The notes: a model not told the origin generated them from the sequence alone. Counted from the stretch's first letter, positions 1 through 7,210 are shown. The stretch: 16,282 bases of DNA from Deltaproteobacteria bacterium (GCA_030640695.1 DAOWIX010000010.1:1-16282); one strand, 5' to 3'. Numbers and translations: made by a program.

Positions 1-1
1 C

Positions 2-634
2 CGGGCCCTGCCAGCTGGCTTGATCAATACCCAACAGGCCCTGTTAATGACCTGCGCAAGCTACCTGGTCTTTATCTTTGCGGCCGCTATGCTCAACTCC
101 TTCTGTTTGCATTTGGCACCCTACGTCATTATGTTGCTGACCGCCTATTCCGTGGCCAAACGCTATACGATCTACACCCACTACATCCTCGGCTTCTGTC
201 TAGGCCTAGCCCCGGTCGGAGCTTGGATTGCGGTCACCGGCTCACTGGCTCTGACCCCACTGGTCTTAGCTTTTGCAGTCGGCTGCTGGGTCAGTGGTTT
301 TGACCTGCTCTACTCTCTACAAGATATCGAATTCGACAAACAAGAAGGCCTGCACTCAATTCCAGCAAGCATCGGTATCGTCCAGACCCTGGCTCTAGCC
401 CGCAAGCTCCATTTAGGAATGCTCGGAGCCCTCTTTTTTGTCTATCTGGCCTCGCCTTCATTGGGCTGGTTCTTCCTCCTGGCCCTACTGGCGGTTGCCG
501 CACTCCTACATTACGAACATGAAATTTTGAGCCCTACCGATCTTTCGAAAATTGATACTGCCTTTTTCACAATTAACGGCTATATAAGTGTCACCCTTTT
601 CGTCGTCGCAGCCCTCGATATTTTTGCCGGTTGA
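2..634 (+). CDS. UbiA-family polyprenyltransferase (quinone biosynthesis), 5' end outside window
   Basis: Partial integral-membrane prenyltransferase that attaches a polyprenyl chain to an aromatic quinone precursor. The reading frame is open from base 2, so the TTG at 20 is not the real start; the first in-window residues RALPAG match the conserved segment just after the first Asp-rich motif of UbiA enzymes, so that first motif and roughly 80-90 residues lie outside. The second Asp-rich motif is clear: DLLYSLQDIEFDKQEGLHSIP-like, with Asp at about residues 101, 108 and 112 of the visible 210. The rest is a series of hydrophobic helices, as expected. The family is split between 4-hydroxybenzoate transferases (UbiA) and the MqnP enzymes of the futalosine menaquinone pathway; the sequence resembles the ubiA_other/MqnP style found in anaerobes, but I cannot decide the substrate. 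The ispB-type gene at 3032 would supply the prenyl donor. Confidence 0.88.
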   Translation, partial: RALPAGLINTQQALLMTCASYLVFIFAAAMLNSFCLHLAPYVIMLLTAYSVAKRYTIYTHYILGFCLGLAPVGAWIAVTGSLALTPLVLAFAVGCWVSGFDLLYSLQDIEFDKQEGLHSIPASIGIVQTLALARKLHLGMLGALFFVYLASPSLGWFFLLALLAVAALLHYEHEILSPTDLSKIDTAFFTINGYISVTLFVVAALDIFAG

Positions 635-639
635 TTAAA

Positions 640-686
640 GCAGTGGGCAGTGGGCAGTGGGCAGTGGGCAGTGGGCAGTGGGCAGT
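640..686. repeat. Tandem heptamer repeat, (GCAGTGG)6 plus 5 bases
   Basis: Six exact head-to-tail copies of GCAGTGG begin at 640, 647, 654, 661, 668 and 675, followed by a partial GCAGT at 682-686. It starts five bases after the stop codon of the prenyltransferase and lies in the gap before the DUF1015 gene. The unit is 7 bp, so it is not codon-periodic, and it is intergenic. Copy number is probably variable by replication slippage. Related sequence is found at 5011 and, inverted, at 7199. Confidence 0.95.
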
Positions 687-722
687 AAAAAAACCTGGCG
701 ACTGACAACTGTCAACTACAAA
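677..722. repeat. Dispersed intergenic repeat, copy A
   Basis: From the last heptamer copies through the A-run and on to ACTACAA, this stretch aligns with 5011-5054. Both read AGTGGGCAGT, then seven A residues (preceded by G in the other copy), CTGGC, and a related tail with CTGTCA. It contains the small palindrome TGACA-AC-TGTCA at 703-714. The similarity over about 45 bp shows that more than the simple heptamer is shared between sites. Confidence 0.65.
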
Positions 723-740
723 TGGATTTTATTAAATCCA
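723..740. other. Perfect short hairpin upstream of the DUF1015 gene
   Basis: TGGATTT (723-729), loop TATT, AAATCCA (734-740) make a perfect 7-bp stem with a 4-base loop. It follows the repeat and has no T-run after it, so it is not a typical intrinsic terminator. It could be the end of the repeat element or a leader structure of the DUF1015 transcript. No convincing -35/-10 pair was found between here and 812. Confidence 0.5.
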
Positions 741-812
741 GATAAACAACTTTTGAGCATTTCAGAATAACATCACTCAAGACGTGACTAACAAACAACC
801 GGGAGAGCATCC

Positions 813-2123
813 ATGCCTCATATTGAACCTTTCAAAGGAACCTATTACAACCCCGAAATTATCGATGACATGGCTAATGTCACCGCACCGCCATATGATG
901 TCATCACGGGCCCGGGTAAAGCCGAACTTCTGGCTAACAGCCCCTACAATATCATCCGCCTAATTCTCGGTAAAGCCGCTCAGGAGATGGGCGGCAGTCG
1001 GCCACAGAGCGAATTTAAAGAGGCAGCTTCGACTTTTGCCCAGTGGCTTTCCGAAAAAATCTTGATCAGAGATCCGGAACCGGCCCTCTACGACCTCGAA
1101 GAGGAGTTTGAAGCGGTTGGCAAACGCTTTTGCCGACGTGGGTTCATCGGCCTGCTGAAACTGGAAGGAGAGAAAAATGCTGTCCGCCCGCACGAAAAGA
1201 CGATGCGTGCCCCAAAAGAAGATCGCCTCGAACTAACCCGCCATTGCCGGGCCAACTTCAGTCAGATTTTCACACTTTATGAGGATCAACAGAACATCAT
1301 CGAAGAGACCTTAAGAAAAGCGCGGCAGCCTGAAACAATGATGACTTTCACTGAAGACGGCATCACTCGCCGACTCTGGCGGATCACCGACCCTAAAGCG
1401 ATTGCCACCGCCCAAGAGCACCTCAATAATCGAGAAATCTTTATCGCTGACGGCCACCATCGCTACGAAACTGCCCTTCTCTACCAACAGGAGATGCATG
1501 CAGCAGCGCCATCCACTTCCAAGAACCAGCCCTGGGACTACGTCATGAGCGACTTCTCAAGCATGTCGAGTCCGGGCTTGGCGATACTGCCGACCCATCG
1601 CCTACTCTCAAATTTCCCAACCCCCGATCCAACCGAACTGAAGCAGCGACTAGCGGAGTACTTTACCATAGAAACTTGCGACACCGGTTGCGAGCAAATT
1701 CCGGAATTGCTCAAACAACTGGATAAAAGCGGCGATAACTCAAGCTTTGTGGTGATCGCTGAAAACCTTGCTGAACCTCTACTGTTAACGCTTAAGCAAG
1801 AGGCCGCGACCGAGATTCTCAACCAACTACCTAAGGCTCTGGCAGCCCTTGATGTTTCGGTTCTGCAACATCTCGTCTTTGGTCACATCTTAGGGATCAG
1901 CTCTGCCGACATGGAGCAGCAGCGCTACACCCGCTACACTCAAGATGCCGCCACCGCCATCAATGCCGTCCGTACCGGCGAAGCCCAGATTGCCGTCCTG
2001 CTTAAAGCGACCAAAATTGATCAAGTCAGAGAGGTTGCCACTATGGGTGAAAAAATGCCGCAAAAATCGACCTTTTTCTACCCCAAACTAGCTACCGGGT
2101 TATTGCTTAACCGTCTCGACTAA
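813..2123 (+). CDS. DUF1015 family protein
   Basis: A 436-residue soluble protein of the DUF1015 family (Pfam PF06245), full length for the family. Recognisable conserved blocks are APPYDVI (25-31), NIIRLIL (46-52), RPHEKTM followed by PKEDRL (125-139), and the signature IADGHHRYETAL (211-222), which probably contributes to an active site. No signal peptide or membrane segment is seen. The ATG at 813 is preceded by GGGAGAG (801-807), a reasonable ribosome binding site, and the family conventionally begins near this PHIEPF-like segment. I recall members being linked to serine metabolism, including reported serine kinase activity, but I cannot confirm that for this branch, so the function is left open. 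The TrmN6-like gene starts four bases after its stop, suggesting cotranscription and coupled translation. Confidence 0.9.
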   Translation: MPHIEPFKGTYYNPEIIDDMANVTAPPYDVITGPGKAELLANSPYNIIRLILGKAAQEMGGSRPQSEFKEAASTFAQWLSEKILIRDPEPALYDLEEEFEAVGKRFCRRGFIGLLKLEGEKNAVRPHEKTMRAPKEDRLELTRHCRANFSQIFTLYEDQQNIIEETLRKARQPETMMTFTEDGITRRLWRITDPKAIATAQEHLNNREIFIADGHHRYETALLYQQEMHAAAPSTSKNQPWDYVMSDFSSMSSPGLAILPTHRLLSNFPTPDPTELKQRLAEYFTIETCDTGCEQIPELLKQLDKSGDNSSFVVIAENLAEPLLLTLKQEAATEILNQLPKALAALDVSVLQHLVFGHILGISSADMEQQRYTRYTQDAATAINAVRTGEAQIAVLLKATKIDQVREVATMGEKMPQKSTFFYPKLATGLLLNRLD

Positions 2124-2127
2124 CAAC

Positions 2128-2850
2128 ATGGAACAACTGCCACAAAATGATCCGGGGACGACCACTACGCTTGAAAAACCACCCCTTTATGACCTTGAAA
2201 TAGAACAGCCCGAAAACGGTTACCGCTACAATCAGGATCCCTTTCTCCTGACCAGGTTCATAAACGAACACCGCAATCAATGGCGAACCCAGCTTGACGG
2301 TGAATGCCTTGACTTAGGCACTGGCGTCGGCATCTTGCCACTACTTTTGGCACGGGACTTTCCAGGCACCCACTTTACCGGTATCGAGATTCAAAAAGAG
2401 CTGGCGACGCTCGCAGCCAACAATGTCATACGCAACAAATTAAGTGAGCGGATTGAGATCATTACCGCTGATTACCGTGATTTGAACAAAAAAACTGACC
2501 TTACCGGCCGCTTCAAAATGATCGTCTGCAACCCCCCCTACTATCCTGAAAAAGGTGGCCGTCTCAACCGGTGCCCGCAAAAGCGTCTCGCCCGCCATGA
2601 GATGGCCGGTAATCTTGAGAGCCTGATCCAGACCGCCGCCAGCGTCCTGACTACCAAGGGCCTCTTCATTGTTATTTTTCCAGCTGAACGCCTAGTTGAA
2701 CTGATAGCCTATCTTAAGAGTCAAAAACTCGAGCCCAAACACTTAAAGTTCATCCACCCAAAACACTCCGACAGGGCCGAAAACCTACTACTTGCGGCCC
2801 GCAAGAACGGAGCCCCAGGCATAATCATAGAAAACCCACTGACGATTTGA
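2128..2850 (+). CDS. TrmN6/YfiC-type tRNA (adenine-N6)-methyltransferase
   Basis: A 240-residue class I SAM-dependent methyltransferase of the COG4123 type. The SAM-binding motif I is LDLGTGVG (61-68), and an acidic residue follows at the end of strand 2 (GIEIQ, 85-89). The catalytic motif IV is NPPYY (135-139), the signature of N6-adenine or N5-glutamine methyltransferases. The N-terminal NGYRYNQDPFLL segment matches the conserved start of the YfiC/TrmN6 group, which in E. coli methylates A37 of tRNA1(Val). Substrate by analogy: an adenine in tRNA. The start lies four bases after the DUF1015 stop with only a poor Shine-Dalgarno sequence, consistent with translational coupling. A role in glutamine methylation cannot be excluded from motif IV alone but fits the overall sequence less well. 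Confidence 0.82.
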   Translation: MEQLPQNDPGTTTTLEKPPLYDLEIEQPENGYRYNQDPFLLTRFINEHRNQWRTQLDGECLDLGTGVGILPLLLARDFPGTHFTGIEIQKELATLAANNVIRNKLSERIEIITADYRDLNKKTDLTGRFKMIVCNPPYYPEKGGRLNRCPQKRLARHEMAGNLESLIQTAASVLTTKGLFIVIFPAERLVELIAYLKSQKLEPKHLKFIHPKHSDRAENLLLAARKNGAPGIIIENPLTI

Positions 2851-2904
2851 CAAGCCAAGTCGGGCCCTAGACTATTGAAAACTGCGTAGAAGATGAATTT
2901 TTTT

Positions 2905-2933
2905 TTGACAGCTCCGTTCTTTTACGCTATAGA
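2905..2933 (+). promoter_or_regulatory. Sigma70-like promoter for the ispB-type gene
   Basis: TTGACA at 2905-2910 is a perfect -35 hexamer, followed by exactly 17 bases and TATAGA at 2928-2933 (4 of 6 matches to the -10 consensus). It is preceded by a run of nine T (about 2898-2906), which may act as an UP-like element. The predicted start is near 2940, giving a leader of about 90 nt before the ATG at 3032. It sits in the 181-base gap between the methyltransferase and ispB, where otherwise I see nothing. Confidence 0.55.
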
Positions 2934-3031
2934 TGACAGTTCTTGTCCGCAAGTTGGAGCAGGCTTAAAACAGCTTCCTCAAAACTGACTAATAATCATA
3001 ACTTTTAATAATGAGATAACCCCTCTTACAC

Positions 3032-4018
3032 ATGCCATCTTTCACCCATATCAATCAAATATTTGCGCTCATCGAAGATGAGCTCAAAGAGACCGAAGTT
3101 GCTTTTTCACGCTATCTGGGATCTGACATCGCCCTGATCCCGAAAATTGGCGAGCATATAATTTTAAGTGGCGGCAAGCGTCTGCGCCCGGCCCTGCTTA
3201 TCTTGACCTGCGGTATGTTCGGTGGCAACCGTAAAACTGCCACTTTGCTGGCGGCTGTCATTGAATTCGTCCACACCGCCACCCTGCTTCATGATGACGT
3301 TGTTGATGAAGCCGACATGCGCCGGGGTCTGGCAGCGGCCAACACTATCTGGGGCAACGAAGCTTCGGTTCTGGTTGGTGACTTTCTCTTCGCCATGGCC
3401 TTCGATCTGGCGGTTGATCAAGGTTCGTTGGCCACCCTTAAGTCGCTCTCCACGGCGACTAGAAGGCTGGCTGAAGGTGAGATTCTTGAGCTCATGAAAA
3501 CCGCCGACGTCAGCACAAGCGAAGATGACTACATCAAAATAATTGATGGCAAAACTGCTATTTTGATGGCGGCAGCCTGCGAAATCGGTGCCATTATCGC
3601 CGAAGTCGAACCCGATATCCAGAATAAAATGAAGGAGTTCGGATTATGTCTGGGAATCGCCTTTCAGATGATTGACGATATTCTCGACTACAGCTCCTGC
3701 GAGGAAGATCTGGGCAAAACCATCGGCATTGACCTGGAAGAGGGCAAAGTCACCTTACCTCTGATTCACACCCTGCAACTTGCCCGCCCCGAAGAGCAGG
3801 AAAGAATTAAGGAGATCATCACTGCCGATTATGTCAGTCGCCAGGACTTTGACTTCGTCCATAAACTCATGAAAAGCTACCAGAGCCTCGAATACACTAA
3901 GGCAAAGGCCGATAGCTACCTTAAAAAAGCCCATGCTATCCTGAATAAAATTCCGGAGTCACAGGAAACCGAAGCCCTACATTTTATCACCGATTATGTC
4001 CTGAGTCGCGACCGTTAA
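3032..4018 (+). CDS. ispB: Long-chain polyprenyl diphosphate synthase (IspB type)
   Basis: A 328-residue trans-isoprenyl diphosphate synthase that extends farnesyl diphosphate with isopentenyl diphosphate to make the quinone side chain. Family marks are GGKRLRP (47-53), the first Asp-rich motif DDVVD (88-92, within LLHDDVVDEADMRRG), GDFL (116-119), and the second Asp-rich motif DDILD (215-219, within FQMIDDILDYS). All Mg2+-binding aspartates are present. Length and sequence fit octaprenyl/heptaprenyl/solanesyl synthases rather than the short FPP synthases; the exact chain length cannot be read. The ATG at 3032 lacks a strong Shine-Dalgarno sequence, but an upstream ATG at 3011 is followed at once by a stop, so 3032 is the start. 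It has its own likely promoter and works in the same pathway as the prenyltransferase at the left edge. Confidence 0.9.
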   Translation: MPSFTHINQIFALIEDELKETEVAFSRYLGSDIALIPKIGEHIILSGGKRLRPALLILTCGMFGGNRKTATLLAAVIEFVHTATLLHDDVVDEADMRRGLAAANTIWGNEASVLVGDFLFAMAFDLAVDQGSLATLKSLSTATRRLAEGEILELMKTADVSTSEDDYIKIIDGKTAILMAAACEIGAIIAEVEPDIQNKMKEFGLCLGIAFQMIDDILDYSSCEEDLGKTIGIDLEEGKVTLPLIHTLQLARPEEQERIKEIITADYVSRQDFDFVHKLMKSYQSLEYTKAKADSYLKKAHAILNKIPESQETEALHFITDYVLSRDR

Positions 4019-4030
4019 AATTAATTGCTA

Positions 4031-4059
4031 TTTACTATTATTTGATTAACAGATATATT
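4031..4059 (+). promoter_or_regulatory. Possible sigma70 promoter for trxA
   Basis: TTTACT (4031-4036, 4 of 6 to the -35 consensus), 17 bases, then TATATT (4054-4059, 5 of 6 to the -10 consensus), in an AT-rich 70-base gap. The predicted start at about 4066 leaves a short leader that contains the strong ribosome binding site AAAGGAG (4075-4081). AT-rich gaps yield such matches by chance, so confidence is limited. Confidence 0.35.
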
Positions 4060-4088
4060 CAGACCAGTCCAACAAAAGGAGAAGAGAG

Positions 4089-4412
4089 ATGTCAGACAAT
4101 GTTACGCAGGTTACCGACGAAAGTTTTGCTGAATTGCTTGAAAACTCGGACACCCCTGTCCTGATCGACTTTTTTGCCACTTGGTGCGGCCCCTGTACGG
4201 CAATAGCCCCGATTCTTGACGAATTTGCCGGGGAAAACAGTGACAAACTTAAAGTCGTCAAACTAAATGTCGATGAAAACCCGAAAACTCCGGCCAAATA
4301 TGGGGTACGTGGAATCCCGACATTAATTCTCTTCAACCAGGGTAAAGAGGTTGACAAAGTTGTCGGTATGACCTCTAAAGACAACCTGGAGAAGATGCTG
4401 GCCGGGGTCTGA
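4089..4412 (+). CDS. trxA: Thioredoxin
   Basis: A 107-residue cytoplasmic thioredoxin, the usual length for bacterial TrxA. It reduces protein disulfides using electrons from thioredoxin reductase. The active site is WCGPC (W32, C33, C36), and the cis-proline loop is RGIPTL (P77). The buried aspartate and FFA strand (about 27-30) and the C-terminal helix are also as expected. There is no signal peptide. An excellent Shine-Dalgarno (AAAGGAG, 4075-4081) stands 7 bases before the ATG. The TlpA-like gene follows after 51 bases on the same strand, so both are probably expressed together. The short GC-rich inverted sequence near 4401-4426 between them is too weak to call a terminator. Confidence 0.95.
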   Translation: MSDNVTQVTDESFAELLENSDTPVLIDFFATWCGPCTAIAPILDEFAGENSDKLKVVKLNVDENPKTPAKYGVRGIPTLILFNQGKEVDKVVGMTSKDNLEKMLAGV

Positions 4413-4463
4413 ACATGACGGCCGGCTTTACCCTGAAAGCAATAAGCCAAGGAACCCCAAACA

Positions 4464-5006
4464 ATGCCCTGTTTTTCAACCCGTAAAGCGTCAAATTACA
4501 GATTCATTGCGGCTGGCTTTATCCTGTTTATCGCCATCATGCTCACCGGCTGCGACAGCGGACCGAAAAAAGCTAAAGTGCCGAAAGAGGTGCCCGCTTT
4601 TTCCTTGACTTCACTCGACGACAAACCCCTGACCAGAGACAACCTCAAGGGAAAAGTCGTACTTCTCGATTTCTGGGCGACATGGTGCGCCCCCTGTCGA
4701 GCGGCGATCCCACACCTTGTCACCCTCTATGAAACCTACAAGGATCAGGGATTAGAACTCATAGGTGTAAGCCTTGACCAAGGTGGCCTCCCCGATGTCG
4801 CTGATTTCGTCAAACGCAACCATATCCCTTACCCGATTGCCCTCGGCACCAATAATTCGATCACCAAAGATCTGGGCAACATAACCTCCCTGCCGACCAT
4901 TATCCTACTCAGCAAAAAATCTTCCATTGAGTTCAAGGTGGTGGGTTACAATGCAGAGATCGGAAAAAAACTGGAAAAAACAATAAAAAAACTACTTGCG
5001 GAATAA
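4464..5006 (+). CDS. TlpA/ResA-like thiol-disulfide lipoprotein
   Basis: A 180-residue membrane-anchored thioredoxin-fold protein. The N-terminus is a lipoprotein signal: basic residues, a hydrophobic core (about 14-27) and the lipobox LTGC with the lipidated Cys at 30. The residue after it is Asp, which by the E. coli +2 rule would hold the lipoprotein in the inner membrane, facing the periplasm. The redox site is WCAPC (C75, C78), and a conserved LPT cis-proline loop follows near residue 143. Proteins of this group reduce cytochrome c apoproteins or other periplasmic thiols; the specific partner is not visible here and no ccm/ccs genes are in the window. AAGGA at 4449-4453 is the likely ribosome binding site. 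It may share a transcript with trxA. Confidence 0.88.
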   Translation: MPCFSTRKASNYRFIAAGFILFIAIMLTGCDSGPKKAKVPKEVPAFSLTSLDDKPLTRDNLKGKVVLLDFWATWCAPCRAAIPHLVTLYETYKDQGLELIGVSLDQGGLPDVADFVKRNHIPYPIALGTNNSITKDLGNITSLPTIILLSKKSSIEFKVVGYNAEIGKKLEKTIKKLLAE

Positions 5007-5010
5007 AAGT

Positions 5011-5054
5011 AGTGGGCAGTGAAAAAAACTGGCTACATGCAGCTGTCACGACAA
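5011..5054. repeat. Dispersed intergenic repeat, copy B
   Basis: AGTGGGCAGTG followed by an A-run, ACTGGC and a CTGTCA-containing tail aligns with 677-722 over about 45 bp with a few mismatches and single-base gaps. Only one and a half heptamers are present here, versus more than six at 640-686. It lies a few bases after the stop of the TlpA-like gene, in the 119-base gap before glyS. Confidence 0.65.
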
Positions 5055-5096
5055 TTTTTTACTTTGCAGAGAAACAAACCTTAAAACCAGACAACT

Positions 5097-5112
5097 TACG
5101 GCTTAGGCCGTA
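5097..5112 (+). promoter_or_regulatory. Perfect hairpin just upstream of the glyS ribosome binding site
   Basis: TACGGC (5097-5102), loop TTAG, GCCGTA (5107-5112): a perfect 6-bp stem with a tetraloop, ending 13 bases before the glyS ATG. The weak Shine-Dalgarno AGGT (5114-5117) follows the stem directly. It could influence initiation or mark a processing site. It lacks a downstream T-run, so it is not a terminator. Confidence 0.45.
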
Positions 5113-5125
5113 CAGGTAGAATAAC

Positions 5126-7189
5126 ATGACCCAAGACCTCCTCATCGAAATCGGCACAGAAGAGATTCCGGCCGGTTTTTTAAGCAAAGCTTTTATCGAC
5201 ATGAAAACCGATGCGCATAAAATGCTCACCCGTATGCGCCTTGATCATGGCGAAATAAAGATAATGGCGACTCCAAGACGACTAACTCTTCAGGTGGCCG
5301 ATCTGGCTCCCGGACAGAAAGATCGCGTCGTTGAAAACATGGGTCCGGCAAAACGAATCGCTTTTACCGAAGATGGCCAACCGAGTAAAGCCGGTATCGG
5401 TTTTGCCCGAGGTCAGGGTGTCAAACCGGAAGAGCTTGAAGTAGTTACTACCGAAAAGGGTGAGTATGTTTGCGTCCGTAAACGGGAGACCGGAGAAGAG
5501 ACCATAAAACTACTGGCTGAGGCCCTGCCCGCCTATATTATGAATATACCTTTCCGCAAATCGATGCGCTGGCATGATCTTGATGCCCGCTTCGCCCGGC
5601 CCATCCACTGGCTGGCAGCCCTCTACGGCGACCAGATCATCACCTTTGATTGTGCTGGTATCAGTAGCGGCGCCACATCGAGTGGTCACCGATTTATGGC
5701 ACCGGACAAATTCACCATCAAACAGCCGGCTGATTACGTCGAGCTCTGCCGCAACTCTAAAGTCATTGTCGACCAGACAGAGCGCAAGGAGATGATCAAA
5801 AATCAGCTTGCAGCGATCGAAAAACAACTGGGCGGCACCATCATTGAAGATCCGGAACTTCTGGAGACGGTCACCAACATTGTCGAATATCCCCATGCCA
5901 TAGTCGGCTCCTTTGATAAAAGTTATCTTGAACTACCGGAAGAGGTTCTGATTACGGTAATGCGCCATCATCAGAAATATTTCCGCCTGCGCGACCAACA
6001 GGGCAAACTGATGGCCAATTTCATCACCGTCAACAACACCGTTGCCCGAGATCCCGAAGTTGTCGTCAAGGGCAACCAGAGAGTCCTTCTGGCCCGCCTC
6101 AATGACGCTCGCTTTTTCTACCGGGAAGACCTCAAGGTTCCGCTTACAGACTTTATCGAACGTTTACGTAATGTTGTCTTTCAGGCTAAACTCGGAACCT
6201 CATACGAAAAAGTTGAGCGCTTCCGAGACTTATCTGAAAAGATCGCCGAACAACTCTGTCCCGAACAGAAAGAGGCAATCAGCCGCACCGCCTGGCTCTG
6301 CAAAGCTGACCTCGAAAGCAATATGGTCTGCGAGTTCTCCGACCTTCAGGGAATCATGGGCCGTGAATATGCCCGGGCCGCCGGTGAGGCCGAAGATATC
6401 GCTATCGGCATTCATGAACACTATATGCCGACCGCTTCCGGTGGCACTCTGCCGAGCAATGACTGCGGCGCCATTGTTGGCCTCGCTGACAAAATTGACA
6501 CCATCGTCGGCTGTTTTGGCGTTGGCCTGCAACCCACCGGCAGTGCCGATCCTTACGCCCTGCGGCGCCAGGTTTTAGGAATCATCAACATCTGCCTCGA
6601 CCGCAACTACCGCTTACCCTTAAGTGATCTTGTTAGCCAGGCTTTGAAACTTCTGCAAAACAAAATCGGGAAACCGGCTGAAACGATTGCAACTGAGGTA
6701 ATTGAGTTCATAAAAGGTCGCTTTTTCAATAACCTGACCGCAACCGGCATCCCGGCTGGTGTCATCGAAGCGGTTCTGGCCACAGGCTTTGATGATATCG
6801 TCACCTCCCATAAAAGAATCAGCGCCTTAGACCGTTTTCGCCATCGCGAAGATTTCGCCGATCTTTTAACTGCATTTAAGCGGATCATGAATATTACCCG
6901 CAACGAGAAAGAGAACTATAAGCTGATTCCTGAGAACCTGGTGACAGGTGCCGAAGCCGACCTCTATCAGGCCTGGAAAGATGTCGCCACACGATTGTCG
7001 CAAGATCTTGACAACAATGATTACGACCAGGCCTTCAGCACAATCGCCGAACTTAAAATTAGCGTCGACACCTTTTTTGACGAGGTCATGGTCATGGTCG
7101 AAGAGAAGACGATACGTGAAAACCGCCTCGCTCTGCTCCAGGGAATTGCTGCAGACTTCAAAAAAATTGCTGATTTTTCCAAAATTTAG
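5126..7189 (+). CDS. glyS: Glycyl-tRNA synthetase, beta subunit
   Basis: A 687-residue beta subunit of the bacterial heterotetrameric (alpha2beta2) glycyl-tRNA synthetase, full length for GlyS. The beta chain binds and positions tRNA(Gly), whereas the alpha chain GlyQ carries the glycine and ATP site. Recognisable segments are LLIEIGTEEIPA (5-16), NDARFFYRED (326-335), ADKIDTIVG with GLQPTGSADPYALRRQ (ending about 482) and a C-terminal DALR-like anticodon-binding region with FFDEVMVM. No frameshift is seen. The gene normally sits next to glyQ, but here the preceding gene is the TlpA-like lipoprotein, so GlyQ must be encoded elsewhere. A short hairpin and weak ribosome binding site precede the ATG at 5126. 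ppdK follows after 39 bases and is likely on the same transcript. Confidence 0.97.
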   Translation: MTQDLLIEIGTEEIPAGFLSKAFIDMKTDAHKMLTRMRLDHGEIKIMATPRRLTLQVADLAPGQKDRVVENMGPAKRIAFTEDGQPSKAGIGFARGQGVKPEELEVVTTEKGEYVCVRKRETGEETIKLLAEALPAYIMNIPFRKSMRWHDLDARFARPIHWLAALYGDQIITFDCAGISSGATSSGHRFMAPDKFTIKQPADYVELCRNSKVIVDQTERKEMIKNQLAAIEKQLGGTIIEDPELLETVTNIVEYPHAIVGSFDKSYLELPEEVLITVMRHHQKYFRLRDQQGKLMANFITVNNTVARDPEVVVKGNQRVLLARLNDARFFYREDLKVPLTDFIERLRNVVFQAKLGTSYEKVERFRDLSEKIAEQLCPEQKEAISRTAWLCKADLESNMVCEFSDLQGIMGREYARAAGEAEDIAIGIHEHYMPTASGGTLPSNDCGAIVGLADKIDTIVGCFGVGLQPTGSADPYALRRQVLGIINICLDRNYRLPLSDLVSQALKLLQNKIGKPAETIATEVIEFIKGRFFNNLTATGIPAGVIEAVLATGFDDIVTSHKRISALDRFRHREDFADLLTAFKRIMNITRNEKENYKLIPENLVTGAEADLYQAWKDVATRLSQDLDNNDYDQAFSTIAELKISVDTFFDEVMVMVEEKTIRENRLALLQGIAADFKKIADFSKI

Positions 7190-7191
7190 AT

Positions 7192-7210
7192 CACTGCACA
7201 CTGCCCACTT
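7192..7210. repeat. Inverted fragment of the dispersed heptamer repeat, copy C
   Basis: CACTGCCCACT at 7199-7209 is the exact reverse complement of AGTGGGCAGTG at 5011-5021, and the neighbouring CACTGCA extends the heptamer pattern with mismatches. It fills half of the 39-base gap between glyS and ppdK. Together with copy B it brackets glyS in opposite orientation. Confidence 0.55.

Noticed and set aside
20..22. TTG as the start of the prenyltransferase
   Set aside because: The frame is open upstream to the edge and encodes the conserved RALPAG segment before this codon.
640..722. Possible CRISPR-like array
   Set aside because: The units are contiguous 7-mers with no spacers, and no cas gene is in the window.
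4399..4428. GCCGG/CCGGC inverted sequence between trxA and the TlpA-like gene as a terminator
   Set aside because: Only a 5-bp stem with a long loop and no T-run.
4046..4450. Minus-strand open frame of 134 codons opposite trxA
   Set aside because: It is antisense to a gene with unmistakable thioredoxin motifs, matches no family I recognise and has no ribosome binding site.
5007..5125. T-box riboswitch upstream of glyS
   Set aside because: The gap is only 119 bases and shows no T-box sequence, specifier region or terminator/antiterminator pair.
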